64,000 nucleotides of DNA from Rubricoccus sp038746605 (GCA_038746605.1 JBCDKM010000008.1:1-64000), one strand, 5' to 3'; shown: positions 43,624 to 52,156, numbered from the stretch's first letter. The notes: generated from the letters alone by a model not told the origin. Numbers and translations are program-made.

Positions 43624-44084
43624 CCGCTCGCGACACACGGGTGGCGTGGATCGGTGCATCGGTGCTTGTCGCGGGCGCCCTCGCGATCTGGCTCTACCCG
43701 GCCGAGTTCGAGGTTGGTGTGTTTCCCGGTCGCTCGTTCGAGACGGAAGGAGGCGCGGCGGAGCCTTGGGTGCCTGAGATTCCGGCAGGCGTGTTCGGGA
43801 TCGCCGGGCTGGTGGGCGTGCTGGGGCTGGGCCTCGCGTGGTACCTCCCGTGGCTCGGGCGCCGCCTCGTGGGGCGGGCTGCGCGGTTCGCGCTCGGGGC
43901 CGCCTGTGTCGCGCTGACCGCTGTCGGGCTGGGCGGAATTCCTGCCGTGATGGCCGGGATGCAGTCTGGCGCCGTCGGCGCGCAGAACGTCGCGACGTTT
44001 CTGGTCCTGCTCGGCGGGGGTCTCTTGATCGGGGCCACGGCGGGCATCCTCGGGCTGGTGGCGGTCGTGCGCCGGTCCTCGTGA
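43620..44084 (+). CDS. Small integral membrane protein
   Basis: A 154-residue protein with four hydrophobic segments (about 9-25, 55-76, 86-106, 124-148). GTG at 43620 overlaps the smc stop, implying coupled translation. Family not recognised. Confidence 0.65.
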   Translation: MTARDTRVAWIGASVLVAGALAIWLYPAEFEVGVFPGRSFETEGGAAEPWVPEIPAGVFGIAGLVGVLGLGLAWYLPWLGRRLVGRAARFALGAACVALTAVGLGGIPAVMAGMQSGAVGAQNVATFLVLLGGGLLIGATAGILGLVAVVRRSS

Positions 44085-44146
44085 GGATCCCGGAGAAGAA
44101 CCCGCCCGCCCGACACCTCGCGCGCCTTCGCGCGTAGCCCGCCGCG

Positions 44147-45958
44147 ATGAACGCCCCGATCCCCGAGACGCCGCCCGTGCTCGCCGACCCCGGCGGCACT
44201 CACTTCAGCGGCGACGGCCTCGCGAGCGATCCGCCCCCGCCCGCCTCGGTAGGAGTCCCGGTCGCCCCGCCCCGCGCAACCCCCGAGGCGGGCGTGATCG
44301 AGATCGCCCGGCCGCCCTCCCGCCGGTTCCGGCTGACACGCGCGTACGCCGCCGCGCTCCGCATCGCTCTCAGCTACTTCGTCTTCGATGCCATCGCGCG
44401 AGTTCGGGGACCGCGTTGGGCCGCGAGGCGCAAGCCCGCGCTCCATGCGCGGAACGGCCGACGCGCCCGCAACGCAATCCTCCGCCTTCGGGGCCTGTTC
44501 ATCAAGGCCGGGCAGCTCGCGAGCGCGCTCACCAACTTTCTCCCGGAACCCTTCCGAGACGAACTGGAAGGTCTCCAAGATCAGGTCCCAGCCAACTCGT
44601 TTGCCCTCGTCCGCGAGCGTGTAGCGGTAGAACTGGGCGGGACGCCCGAGGGGCTCTTCGAGGTCGTCACCGAGGCGCCTGTGGCGAGCGCGAGCCTGGC
44701 GCAGGTCCATCGCGCAAGGTTGGACGACCGCGATGTCGCGCTCAAGGTGCAGCATGCCGACATTGAGGCCATCGCGAACCTGGACCTCCGCGCGATCCGG
44801 ACGATTTTGCACTGGGTGGGGCGGTACTTCAAGATCCAGGGTCTGAATGCCCAGATGGACGAAATCGAGGCGGTCATCCGAGCGGAGCTGGACTTTCGGC
44901 AGGAGGCGGTCAACGTGGAGGCCGTCGGAGCAGCGATCCGCGACCTCCCAGGCGTGGAGGTCCCGACGGTGGTCTCGAATCGCTCGGCGCAGCGCGTACT
45001 CACGACGGAGTGGGTGGACGCGATCAAGGTCAGCGATCTCGTGGGCCTGGATACTGCAGGTATCGACCGGACAGCCCTCGCGACTCGCATCCTCGATACC
45101 TACGGTCGGATGGTCTTCGCCGAGGGCGCCTACCACGCAGACCCCCACCCGGGCAACCTCCTCGTCCGCCCGGACCCCGAGGCGCCGGATGGCTTCGCCC
45201 TCGTCTTTCTCGACTTCGGCGCCGTCGCGCGGCTTACGCCCGCCATGCGGAGTGGCCTCGCGGAGATGATCGCGGCCACCATCGCGCAGGACACCGCCCG
45301 CGTGACGAAGGCGATGTCCGACATGGGCTTCGTCGTGACCAACGCGAGCCTCTCCGGCGAGACCGTCGCGGAGTGGGTGGAGGCCGTCAATCGTGAGATT
45401 TTGCAGGGCATTGACCCCTCGCAGTTCACACTCGGCGATATCGGACTGGAGCGGTCGCTGGAGCAGCAGCGGATCGCCTTCGAGCAGATGAACCAGCTTG
45501 GCGTCTCTGTGACCGATCTCTCGACGGCGTTCCGCGTCCCGCGTGACTGGATCCTACTCCAGCGGACGGCGCTACTCCTCGTGGGGGTCTGCACGGCGCT
45601 GGCGCCGGGTCTCAACCCGTTCACCGTGGTCTGGCCGTATGTGCAGCCGCTCGTCGGCGAGGCCACTCCGGGCGTTCGCCGCGCGGTCCGGGACCGCGCG
45701 CTGGAGGAGGTGAAGCTGGTCGCGGGTCTCCCGCGCCGCGTGGACCGGGTCCTTCGCCAGGCCGAGTCCGGTGCCCTCTCGGTCCGCTCGCCGGACGTGC
45801 TGGCGGCGAGCGACCGCGTGGCCGCGAGCGTGGACCGCCTCACGCTGACCGTGGCCGCGCTCGGCCTCGCCGGGCTGGCGGTCGCGACGAGCGGCGTCTG
45901 GGCCTGGGCGGCCGGGATCGGCGCGGGCTTGGCCGGGGCGACGGCGCTGCTTCGCTGA
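44147..45958 (+). CDS. ABC1/UbiB-family atypical kinase
   Basis: A 603-residue ADCK/UbiB protein. The family motif is KAGQLASALTNFLP, with ELDFRQEAVN (ExD) and the metal site ADPHPGNLL ... FLDFGAV near 330-360. Two C-terminal membrane segments (about 560-600) fit UbiB proteins, which support isoprenoid quinone pathways. The first 50 residues are low complexity and contain a long palindromic element (PPPPASVGVP...TPEAGV). A GTG at about 44296, right after the element, could be the true start, leaving VIEIARPPSRRF as N-terminus. Confidence 0.9.
   Translation: MNAPIPETPPVLADPGGTHFSGDGLASDPPPPASVGVPVAPPRATPEAGVIEIARPPSRRFRLTRAYAAALRIALSYFVFDAIARVRGPRWAARRKPALHARNGRRARNAILRLRGLFIKAGQLASALTNFLPEPFRDELEGLQDQVPANSFALVRERVAVELGGTPEGLFEVVTEAPVASASLAQVHRARLDDRDVALKVQHADIEAIANLDLRAIRTILHWVGRYFKIQGLNAQMDEIEAVIRAELDFRQEAVNVEAVGAAIRDLPGVEVPTVVSNRSAQRVLTTEWVDAIKVSDLVGLDTAGIDRTALATRILDTYGRMVFAEGAYHADPHPGNLLVRPDPEAPDGFALVFLDFGAVARLTPAMRSGLAEMIAATIAQDTARVTKAMSDMGFVVTNASLSGETVAEWVEAVNREILQGIDPSQFTLGDIGLERSLEQQRIAFEQMNQLGVSVTDLSTAFRVPRDWILLQRTALLLVGVCTALAPGLNPFTVVWPYVQPLVGEATPGVRRAVRDRALEEVKLVAGLPRRVDRVLRQAESGALSVRSPDVLAASDRVAASVDRLTLTVAALGLAGLAVATSGVWAWAAGIGAGLAGATALLR
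44238..44294. repeat. Palindromic element, extra-long form, at the 5' end of the ABC1 kinase gene
   Basis: GCCCGCCTCGGT, a 34-nt centre, then CCCCGAGGCGGGC; the largest centre in the window. Immediately followed by a possible GTG start. Confidence 0.7.
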
Positions 45959-45961
45959 TAG

Positions 45962-45983
45962 GCCCGCCTCGGTGCCGAGGCGG
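45962..45983. repeat. Palindromic element between convergent genes
   Basis: GCCCGCCTCGGTGCC + GAGGCGG. It fills nearly the whole 27-bp gap and so is placed to end both transcripts. Confidence 0.85.
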
Positions 45984-45985
45984 AC

Positions 45986-46840
45986 CTATTCGGCCTCTCG
46001 GATGGCGAGGGGCGGGGCGTACACCTCCTTCAGTACATCCATGACATTCTCCCGGACGGCGCCCCTCCGGTACTGCGGTCGGCCGACGTAGAGGACTTCG
46101 GCGTTGGCGTCTGTCGCGATGGTGATCGGGACGCCCGTGAACCCCACGGTAGACTGGAAGGCCTGCTGGGGAATGGTCGTAACGGCTTGAGGAAGAGCAA
46201 TGTCCCGCTCGGAGAAGAAGCGCTCCGCCTTCTCTAGATCGAGATCGCTTCGAAGGATTAAGAGCGGATAGAGCGAGAGACCTAGCTCCGACCGCAGATC
46301 GCGTGCGTACCGATCCAACTTGGGCAGCGTCTCATAGCAAGGAAGACAATCCGTCGTCCAGGCATAGAAAACGGTTCGTTCCGGTTCAAGTTCGCCGTCG
46401 ATCAATTGGACGTGATCACTAATGTGAATCCTGTCTTGCTGCGAAGATCTGGTGGGCTGTGACTCGTGTGTAAGATCCTGTCCTAAGGTGAAGCTGAACA
46501 GGGTGCTCAGCGTGACGACAGCGACTGTCGTCCTGACGGGTGAGACGCCATGCATGGCAAAGGCCAGCCCGACAGCAACCAACGGTGCCAGTGCGATGTG
46601 GTAAACGTGGCTGAGAGAGTTCGAAAAGACATGAGAAGCGTATATTAGGAGCCAAGGCGCCACGAGGACCGCCGCCCAGATCCACGCCGGGCGAGGATCT
46701 AGACGGCGGCGAATGAGGCTCGCACTGATGAAGTATGCGGAGACCACGACGACGAACTGCACTGCCCAGCCGAGTGTACCCGAGCTAATGGCGCAGATTG
46801 TCACCAGCACGGTGAGAGCTGCAAGAGAGACTGCCTTCAT
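45986..46840 (-). CDS. Membrane protein with extracytoplasmic thioredoxin-like domain
   Basis: 284 residues: about four membrane segments in 1-120, then a thioredoxin-fold domain with CLPC (Cys165, Cys168) and a cis-Pro-type GVPITI near 240. It resembles TlpA/ResA-type oxidoreductases fused to a membrane anchor. ATG 46840 is chosen, 4 bp after the upstream stop; an earlier ATG overlaps that gene. Tight linkage to a Cys-rich fulvocin-related precursor suggests it makes or reduces disulfides in that product. Confidence 0.8.
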   Translation of the reverse strand: MKAVSLAALTVLVTICAISSGTLGWAVQFVVVVSAYFISASLIRRRLDPRPAWIWAAVLVAPWLLIYASHVFSNSLSHVYHIALAPLVAVGLAFAMHGVSPVRTTVAVVTLSTLFSFTLGQDLTHESQPTRSSQQDRIHISDHVQLIDGELEPERTVFYAWTTDCLPCYETLPKLDRYARDLRSELGLSLYPLLILRSDLDLEKAERFFSERDIALPQAVTTIPQQAFQSTVGFTGVPITIATDANAEVLYVGRPQYRRGAVRENVMDVLKEVYAPPLAIREAE

Positions 46841-46844
46841 GGGT

Positions 46845-47564
46845 TCAACCACAACCACCATTGCAACGTGCAGTCCAGAGCCAACCGCACCCTATGCTAC
46901 TCCCATCGCATGGAATATCTTGACTGCAAGCGGAGTTCGGTTCGCCGTTAACAGGATTGTCGCAGAAGTCCTCAGAGGTATTGCATTCACAAGACTCAGG
47001 CGGTCTCCTTGTCTGCGTAGCCGGCAGTTCGTCATGGGGGTTACTCAGCGATACGAACAGCTTGTGGAAGAGCTGGTCGCCGAAGAGGATTTGTAGTTCC
47101 TCAGAAGACCCTGTGTTTGCCTTGAGCTGAGAGATGGCACTCTTTTTTTGCCCGTCGTTCGGTGAACCACTCTCGTAGAGTTCTCTGGAAAGGGAGTTGG
47201 CCACGAGGTCTACCATGACTTGTTGCTCATCGCTGAGGCTTGAGGCCTCGGCCGCATAGTCGAGGTGCTGACGCACGGTAGACAGAGCCTCGTCAGGAGT
47301 GAGTCGATTAAAAATCTGCATCCTGAATCGCTTTGGTAGTGAGTACAAGTCTGTGACCTCGCTGCTGATCACAGACGGGTTTTCATCGATCCACTCACTC
47401 ACCTCGGCACAAGAGAGGCTTTCATGATCAGATGGGAGCAAGGAGGCCACGCTTGGCTCCGGGGTTGGGCTGACGGCTTGGGAGATGCCACCGTCGCAGG
47501 CTGTGAGGGCGATTGAGAGCGCGACCAGGGACAGGCCGACGACCGTTGTCTGGATCCTATGCAT
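46845..47564 (-). CDS. Fulvocin C-related lipoprotein with Cys-rich C-terminus
   Basis: 239 residues. ATG 47564 starts a lipoprotein signal (SIALTAC, Cys23). The middle is helical (LPKRFRMQIFNRLTPDEALS ... LSDEQQVMVDLV). The last 49 residues hold eight Cys (SCECNTSEDFC ... GCGWLWTARCNGGCG). Layout and tail match what I know as bacteriocin fulvocin C-related proteins; the activity of these is mostly untested. A thioredoxin-like membrane protein is encoded 4 bp downstream, so they form an operon. Confidence 0.75.
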   Translation of the reverse strand: MHRIQTTVVGLSLVALSIALTACDGGISQAVSPTPEPSVASLLPSDHESLSCAEVSEWIDENPSVISSEVTDLYSLPKRFRMQIFNRLTPDEALSTVRQHLDYAAEASSLSDEQQVMVDLVANSLSRELYESGSPNDGQKKSAISQLKANTGSSEELQILFGDQLFHKLFVSLSNPHDELPATQTRRPPESCECNTSEDFCDNPVNGEPNSACSQDIPCDGSSIGCGWLWTARCNGGCG

Positions 47565-47673
47565 GACGCAAAAGGCTATTGGAACAAGAGGCAAAGTCAC
47601 GGGTCGGCCTCGATCCATCATACGGGTCGGGCGTCGTAGTCTCAAATCTTTTTTTGTTTGCGATCGAACGGCT

Positions 47674-48153
47674 CTACTCCGTCGCGTCCTCGTCGCGCTC
47701 GCGGGGGGCATCCAGAGCGGTCAGACCTCGCGCGGCGAGAGCCTCCGTGAGATCCGCCAGCGCAGCCTGGCGTAGACCCGGCGAGAGGAACGGCTGCTTG
47801 GACCGGCTCCCGAAGATGTTGCGACGGATCGCATGGACGTAGACCCGCACGAAGCCGCCGCTGATGGGCGCGAGGTCCAGCGAGGCATCCACGTGGGAGA
47901 AGACGCCTGTGTCGATGCGGCGCGGGAGCGTCGAGATGACGTTGGGTGCGTCGGGTTCGGTCTCCTCCCAGCCCGCGTCGGCGAGGGCCTCGCGGAGACG
48001 TGCCTCCAGGGTCTCGGTCGTCTCGGGCGCGGTCTCATCCGCGCTGGCGACGAGCGCCGTCGGGACACGGTAGTCTCGGTAGGTAGGGGCGAGCGATGGG
48101 GCACAGCCGCTGGCGAGGAGGAGCGCGGCGAGAAGGAGGGCGAGGCGGGGCAC
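47674..48153 (-). CDS. Lipoprotein, unknown function
   Basis: 159 residues with lipobox LLASGC (Cys17). The mature part alternates helix and strand (RLREALADAGWEE, GGFVRVYVHAIRR) and may be a small alpha/beta fold. A structured region with an intrinsic terminator lies 50-100 bp upstream on the same strand, which could regulate it by attenuation. Confidence 0.75.
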   Translation of the reverse strand: MPRLALLLAALLLASGCAPSLAPTYRDYRVPTALVASADETAPETTETLEARLREALADAGWEETEPDAPNVISTLPRRIDTGVFSHVDASLDLAPISGGFVRVYVHAIRRNIFGSRSKQPFLSPGLRQAALADLTEALAARGLTALDAPRERDEDATE

Positions 48154-48204
48154 AGCGGTGGGGCGGTCTCCCGAAGGGTAGAGCCAGGAGCGACCGGCGG
48201 CAGG

Positions 48205-48254
48205 GCCAAAAAAAGGGCCGGGCGGACACGCTCACCCAAACGTGTCCGCCCGGC
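48205..48254 (-). terminator. Minus-oriented terminator upstream of the lipoprotein gene
   Basis: A perfect 14-bp stem (GCCGGGCGGACACG, 48217-48230, with CGTGTCCGCCCGGC, 48241-48254). On the minus strand it is followed by CCTTTTTTTGG. It lies about 50 bp before the start codon at 48153, not after a gene. Confidence 0.85.
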
Positions 48255-48336
48255 GATGCGTGGGCCGAAGCCCGTTCGCATGTGTCGCTCGAGCAATCTC
48301 AGGGGCCTGTTCTTCCACCTGAGGTGCTTGTATAGC
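48205..48336 (-). ncRNA. Candidate structured leader or small RNA
   Basis: On the minus strand two hairpins precede the terminator. CTCAGG pairs with CCTGAG (about 48297-48322), and ATGCGAACGGGC pairs with GCCCACGCAT around a TTCG loop (about 48257-48282). A sigma-54-like word (TGGCACGGGCGTTGTT, one change from consensus) ends near 48344. This could be an attenuator leader of the lipoprotein gene or an independent sRNA. No known RNA family is recognised. Confidence 0.35.
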
Positions 48337-48577
48337 CTCCTCTAACAACGCCCGTGCCAGAGGCCTCGCGGGAGGTCTCTGGCCGCTTTTCCAGACGGAG
48401 CGCCTACGGCGGTGGACACTGCCTTGTGCGGTCTGTCCGCGATGGAGGACACGTCCGCCCTTGCGAGGAGATCTCCCGTGAAGCCGATACGCAGAACGTG
48501 CCCGGCATTGGGATGTGCGGGTCTCGCGCCCTACCTTCTATGTCCCAGGCTCCAAACCCACTACACCCGTACCGACT

Positions 48578-48673
48578 ATGCCCTGCGGCCGGAAGCGCAA
48601 GCGTCACAAGATCGCCACTCACAAGCGGAAGAAGCGGCTTCGTAAGAACCGCCACAAGAAGAAGAACCGCTAG
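48578..48673 (+). CDS. AURKAIP1/COX24-type small ribosomal protein (bS22-like)
   Basis: Thirty-one residues, MPCGRKRKRHK ... HKKKNR, nearly all Lys, Arg and His. It matches the miniature AURKAIP1/COX24-domain proteins of Bacteroidota and Rhodothermota, whose domain is related to mitochondrial mS38 and mycobacterial bS22 of the small ribosomal subunit. It would sit in the 30S decoding region. Too short for routine gene finders. A GC-rich hairpin follows the stop. Confidence 0.88.
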   Translation: MPCGRKRKRHKIATHKRKKRLRKNRHKKKNR

Positions 48674-48709
48674 CGCCGCGCACCGCGCCGCTGACAGGCG
48701 ACCGGTTCC

Positions 48710-48738
48710 GAGGCCGCGTCCGAGGTGGGCGCGGCCTC
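48710..48738. terminator. Hairpin after the bS22-like gene
   Basis: GAGGCCGCG pairs with CGCGGCCTC around 11 nt. No T run follows. Confidence 0.5.
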
Positions 48739-48818
48739 GTCGTGCATCCACGCGGGACGAGGGAACGCCGGATGTCGCTACGGACTATCTTCGATTCGCC
48801 TCTCTTCACCCATCGCTC

Positions 48819-49172
48819 ATGAGCCGCCGCCGTACCGCCCGCGCTACTGCCTGGGGTTTCCTCGTCGGTGGAGCCGCTGGATTTTCTCTCGGCCTCCTCC
48901 TCGCCCCCGATGAGGGGCGCCAACTCCGCCGTCGCGTCGCGTACCTCCTCGACCGCTGGGCCGCTGATCTCTCGGGTGTCCTCGACCGCCTCGAGACGCC
49001 CTCCGCCGAGTCCAGCATCGCCCGCGCAAAGGCCGACGCCCTCGTCGCGGATGCCCGCGAACAGGCTGCCCGCCTCCTCGATGAGGCCGATGCCCTTATC
49101 GCCGACGCCCGCTCGCGTCGCCCGGCTTCGGACCGGCCGGCGGATACCGGCGCGGCTGCCCCCCCCGCCTAG
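48819..49172 (+). CDS. YtxH-domain protein
   Basis: 117 residues. One N-terminal membrane helix with GFLVGGAAGFSLGLLLAPDEGRQLRRR, the YtxH signature, then a long Ala/Arg/Asp-rich helix. Members are linked to envelope stress or storage but are poorly defined. ATG 48819 begins MSRRRTARATAWG; the frame is open upstream without support. Confidence 0.85.
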   Translation: MSRRRTARATAWGFLVGGAAGFSLGLLLAPDEGRQLRRRVAYLLDRWAADLSGVLDRLETPSAESSIARAKADALVADAREQAARLLDEADALIADARSRRPASDRPADTGAAAPPA

Positions 49173-49262
49173 GCTCTCCCCTCCGCTGCCCCGGTGCAGC
49201 GCCGTCCGCCCAGCTTCGCCCTCGCGAGGCTGGGCGTCTCTCGTCCCGACCCCTCCTCTCTC

Positions 49263-50201
49263 GTGCGCTTTTCCATCCTCCTGCCCAGTTCCGAGGGCAA
49301 GCAAACCGGCGGCAATCCCCTCGCGCCGGACATGTTCGACTATCGCTCGTCGAACACGTTCAACTACTTCCACGATCTCAACCCTGAACGTCGCGCGCTC
49401 ATCGATGCGCTCCAGTCCCAGGTGCGCGATGGAGGCGAGCAAGAGCTATCGAAGTTGTTCGGCGTCAAGGGCGAGACGCTCCAGGCGGCCGTGGACGCTA
49501 CTGGTGAGATCTACCGGAGCCCACTCATGGCAGCCATCGACCGGTACAACCCGGGCGTGATGTATGCCGCGATGCAGTTCCCGGAGCTACCGACGGGCGC
49601 ACAGCGTCGGCTCCTCGAAAATGGCGTCATCCTCTCTGGACTCTTTGGTCTCCTCCGCCCAGACGATCTGATCCCCAACTACCGGCTCAAGATCGACGCC
49701 AGCGTGGACGGTGTCGGGAGAGCGTCTACCTACTGGAAGCCGGTCATCTCCCCAGTGCTGAACAAGCTATTGACCGGGCAGGTGGTTTGGAATCTCCTCC
49801 CCAGCGCGCATGCCGCCACTTGGAGCGATGAAGAGACCTACGCCCGGATGTTCATCCTCAAGTTTTACAAGGAGGACGAGAGCGGCGAGCGGAAGTCGGT
49901 CTCGCACGGAGTCAAGGAACTTCGCGGCGCGCTGGTGCACCACATCGTGATCGAACTGCCCGAGACGGTGGAGGACCTCATGGAGTGGGAAGCGCCGGAC
50001 GGCTACGAGGTGGACCTGGAAGCCTCCGAGATCGACGAGGAGACCGGTGGCGGTACCATCGTGATGGTGTCGCGTCCGGGTTGGGAGCAGCGCCGTGCCG
50101 CTCGCCGCAAGGCTCGCGCGGAGGCCGAAGCCGAAGCGGAGGCTGCCAAGCGCGCTCGCGAGGACGACGACGATGACTCCAGCGACGAGGAGGAAGAGTA
50201 G
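49263..50201 (+). CDS. yaaA: YaaA-family peroxide stress protein
   Basis: 312 residues. GTG 49263 is chosen because it places the family N-terminus (RFSILLPSSEGKQTGG) first. The core (SSNTFNYFHDLN, NGVILSGLFGLLRPDDLIPNYRLKI) matches YaaA/DUF328, a DNA-binding protein that limits damage by peroxide and iron in E. coli. The last 60 residues are extra: an Arg/Ala/Glu helix and a run of Asp, Ser and Glu. Confidence 0.88.
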   Translation: MRFSILLPSSEGKQTGGNPLAPDMFDYRSSNTFNYFHDLNPERRALIDALQSQVRDGGEQELSKLFGVKGETLQAAVDATGEIYRSPLMAAIDRYNPGVMYAAMQFPELPTGAQRRLLENGVILSGLFGLLRPDDLIPNYRLKIDASVDGVGRASTYWKPVISPVLNKLLTGQVVWNLLPSAHAATWSDEETYARMFILKFYKEDESGERKSVSHGVKELRGALVHHIVIELPETVEDLMEWEAPDGYEVDLEASEIDEETGGGTIVMVSRPGWEQRRAARRKARAEAEAEAEAAKRAREDDDDDSSDEEEE

Positions 50202-50219
50202 AACACCTCTCCAGCCGTC

Positions 50220-50256
50220 TCCACCTCGGGGCGACCACGGAGCTACCGAGGCGGGC
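50220..50256. repeat. Palindromic element, long form
   Basis: TCCACCTCGGGG, centre CGACCACGGAG, CTACCGAGGCGGGC; between yaaA and udk. Confidence 0.8.
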
Positions 50257-50276
50257 ACTGTCACCTGTTACGCACC

Positions 50277-50897
50277 ATGTCTGTCGTCATCGGAATCGCA
50301 GGGGGCTCGGGCTCCGGGAAAACCACCGTGCAGCGTCGCGTGATGGAGGCCTTCGGTCCGCGCCGCATCGCGCTCCTGGACCACGACGCGTACTACGTGG
50401 ACCTCGCGCACCTGGACCCCGAGGCCCGCGCCCGGTTCAACTTCGATCACCCAGACGCGCTGGAGACCTCACTCATGGTGGAGCACCTCGACGCGCTCCT
50501 TCGCGGCGAGACCATCGAGAAGCCTACGTACGACTTCACGACGCACAGTCGTCGGGCAGAGACGGAGACCATCGCGCCCCGTCCGGTCATCATCGTGGAG
50601 GGCATCCTCGTGCTGGCAGAGCCAGCGCTGCGCGAGCGGATGGACATCAAGCTCTACGTGGATGCCCCGGACGATGTACGCCTCATGCGCCGCATCGAGC
50701 GGGACCTCCACGAGCGCGGCCGCTCCATCGACTCGGTGATCGGCCAGTACCGGCGGACCGTCCGCCCGATGCACTTGGAGTTCGTGGAGCCCTCCAAGCG
50801 TACCGCCGACGTGATCATCCCGCGCGGCGGCCAGAACAAGGTCGCCATCGACATGGTGCTGGCGCGCGTGCAGACGCTCCTCGCGGCGGACGGATAG
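50277..50897 (+). CDS. udk: Uridine kinase
   Basis: Phosphorylates uridine and cytidine in pyrimidine salvage. 206 residues. P-loop GIAGGSGSGKTT is near residue 6, with DHDAYY and FNFDHPDA typical of Udk, plus YDFTTHSR and RRIERDLHERGRS. Standard length; ends at a palindromic element. Confidence 0.96.
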   Translation: MSVVIGIAGGSGSGKTTVQRRVMEAFGPRRIALLDHDAYYVDLAHLDPEARARFNFDHPDALETSLMVEHLDALLRGETIEKPTYDFTTHSRRAETETIAPRPVIIVEGILVLAEPALRERMDIKLYVDAPDDVRLMRRIERDLHERGRSIDSVIGQYRRTVRPMHLEFVEPSKRTADVIIPRGGQNKVAIDMVLARVQTLLAADG

Positions 50898-50923
50898 CTC
50901 CGCCTCGGTGCCGAGGCGGAGGG
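50898..50923. repeat. Palindromic element after udk
   Basis: CTCCGCCTCGGTGCC + GAGGCGGAGGG, 1 bp after the udk stop and between convergent genes. Confidence 0.85.
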
Positions 50924-50940
50924 ACTCAGCCCCGCGAGCG

Positions 50941-51234
50941 CTAGCCGACGGCGAACGTCGCGACGGCCGACGCTGCCAGGAAGGACCACACACCGAAGGC
51001 AAAGTGCCGCCGCGAGCGGCTGTACGTCTCCCAATTGCGGATGTCCGCGGCAAGCGACAGGCCGAGCCATGCGAGGGTCAGTACGCGGAGGGCGATGAGA
51101 CCCCCGACTGTGGAGACGACGTGCCCGAGTGGCGTGACGGCGAGCACAACCAGACCAGCGAGAGCGAGCGCGATGGTCCCGAACGCGTAGGATCTCGAAA
51201 CGGACGGGCGTGGAGACGACGGCGCAGAAGCCAT
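50941..51234 (-). CDS. Small membrane protein
   Basis: 97 residues with about three hydrophobic helices (17-35, 41-62, 78-96). Family not recognised. Confidence 0.65.
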   Translation of the reverse strand: MASAPSSPRPSVSRSYAFGTIALALAGLVVLAVTPLGHVVSTVGGLIALRVLTLAWLGLSLAADIRNWETYSRSRRHFAFGVWSFLAASAVATFAVG

Positions 51235-51360
51235 ACCAGACAGGGCGAAGAGGAAAGACAGGGCGCTACGGGGGCATCAGAGGCGCGTGGCGAGTCCTCG
51301 TTCAGTTCGCCGGTTCGTCCCACGTCGTTTCCCCGAGCGCTGGCGAAACGCCGCGAGCCT

Positions 51361-51385
51361 CCCCGCCTCGGCGCCGAGGTGGGCG
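51361..51385. repeat. Palindromic element after coaX
   Basis: CCCCGCCTCGGCGCC + GAGGTGGGC, 4 bp beyond the coaX stop on its downstream side. The gap 51235-51360 holds no gene. Confidence 0.85.
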
Positions 51386-51388
51386 GAC

Positions 51389-52156
51389 TCAGCCTTGCAA
51401 GGCGAGCAGCCGCACCCCGTCCAGCACGAGATGATGTGCGACGTGGTCCACGACCTCCAGCCGCTTCGCGAGCCACCCGCCCCAGCCGCCCGTCGCGACG
51501 ACTACTGGGGGGGCAGTGAGCGCCTCGGCCGAGCGGCGGAGGAGCCCCGCCATCCCGTCCAGCACGAGCGTCGTGAGTCCGGCCTGGATGGCCTCGCTCG
51601 TGCTCGTCCCGATGGCCATCTCCGGGCGCTCCCACTCTACCTCGGGAAGCTGCGCCGTGCCGCGCGCGAGCGACTGGCGGAGCGTGTGCGGACCCGGCAG
51701 GATGGCGCCGCCCCGGTAGACCGGACCGTCCGCGACGAGGTCGACCGCCTCCAGGTTGATCGTCGTCCCGGCGTCGAACGCGAGGACGGGTCGGTTCTCC
51801 CTCGCGCCGAACTGGAGCCAGGCGGCAGCAGCGGCGGCCACGCGGTCGGTGCCGAGGGTCTGCGGTGTGGCATAGCCCATGTCGAAGGGAAGAGGACCAT
51901 CGGTGCGGACGACGAACGGGTCCGCCTCGGTGACAGCGCGGAGGGCCTCCACCAGACGTGGCGTGAGGGCGGGGACGACGGAGCAGACGGCACCCGTCCT
52001 CGCGCCTCGTGCCAGCTTTTCCAGTCGTGGCGCCCAGACATTGACGGGAGCTTCCACCGCCGACTTGAAGCTCGCGACCTCACCCCACTCGCCGTCCCAT
52101 CGCGCCACCTTGACGGCCGTGTTGCCGATGTCGACTGCGAGAAACGGGGCGTTCAT
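51389..52156 (-). CDS. coaX: Type III pantothenate kinase
   Basis: First step of coenzyme A synthesis. 255 residues of the ASKHA fold: AVDIGNTAVKVARW at the start, GTDRVAAAAAA near 101, FDAGTTINLE near 127. Its ATG overlaps the birA stop (ATGA), so it is coupled to birA as in many bacteria. Confidence 0.95.
   Translation of the reverse strand: MNAPFLAVDIGNTAVKVARWDGEWGEVASFKSAVEAPVNVWAPRLEKLARGARTGAVCSVVPALTPRLVEALRAVTEADPFVVRTDGPLPFDMGYATPQTLGTDRVAAAAAAWLQFGARENRPVLAFDAGTTINLEAVDLVADGPVYRGGAILPGPHTLRQSLARGTAQLPEVEWERPEMAIGTSTSEAIQAGLTTLVLDGMAGLLRRSAEALTAPPVVVATGGWGGWLAKRLEVVDHVAHHLVLDGVRLLALQG

Noticed and set aside
48205..48336. SRP RNA, 6S RNA or RNase P RNA
   Set aside because: I looked for the conserved SRP GGAA loop and RNase P core words and did not find them; 6S cannot be shown without a covariance model.
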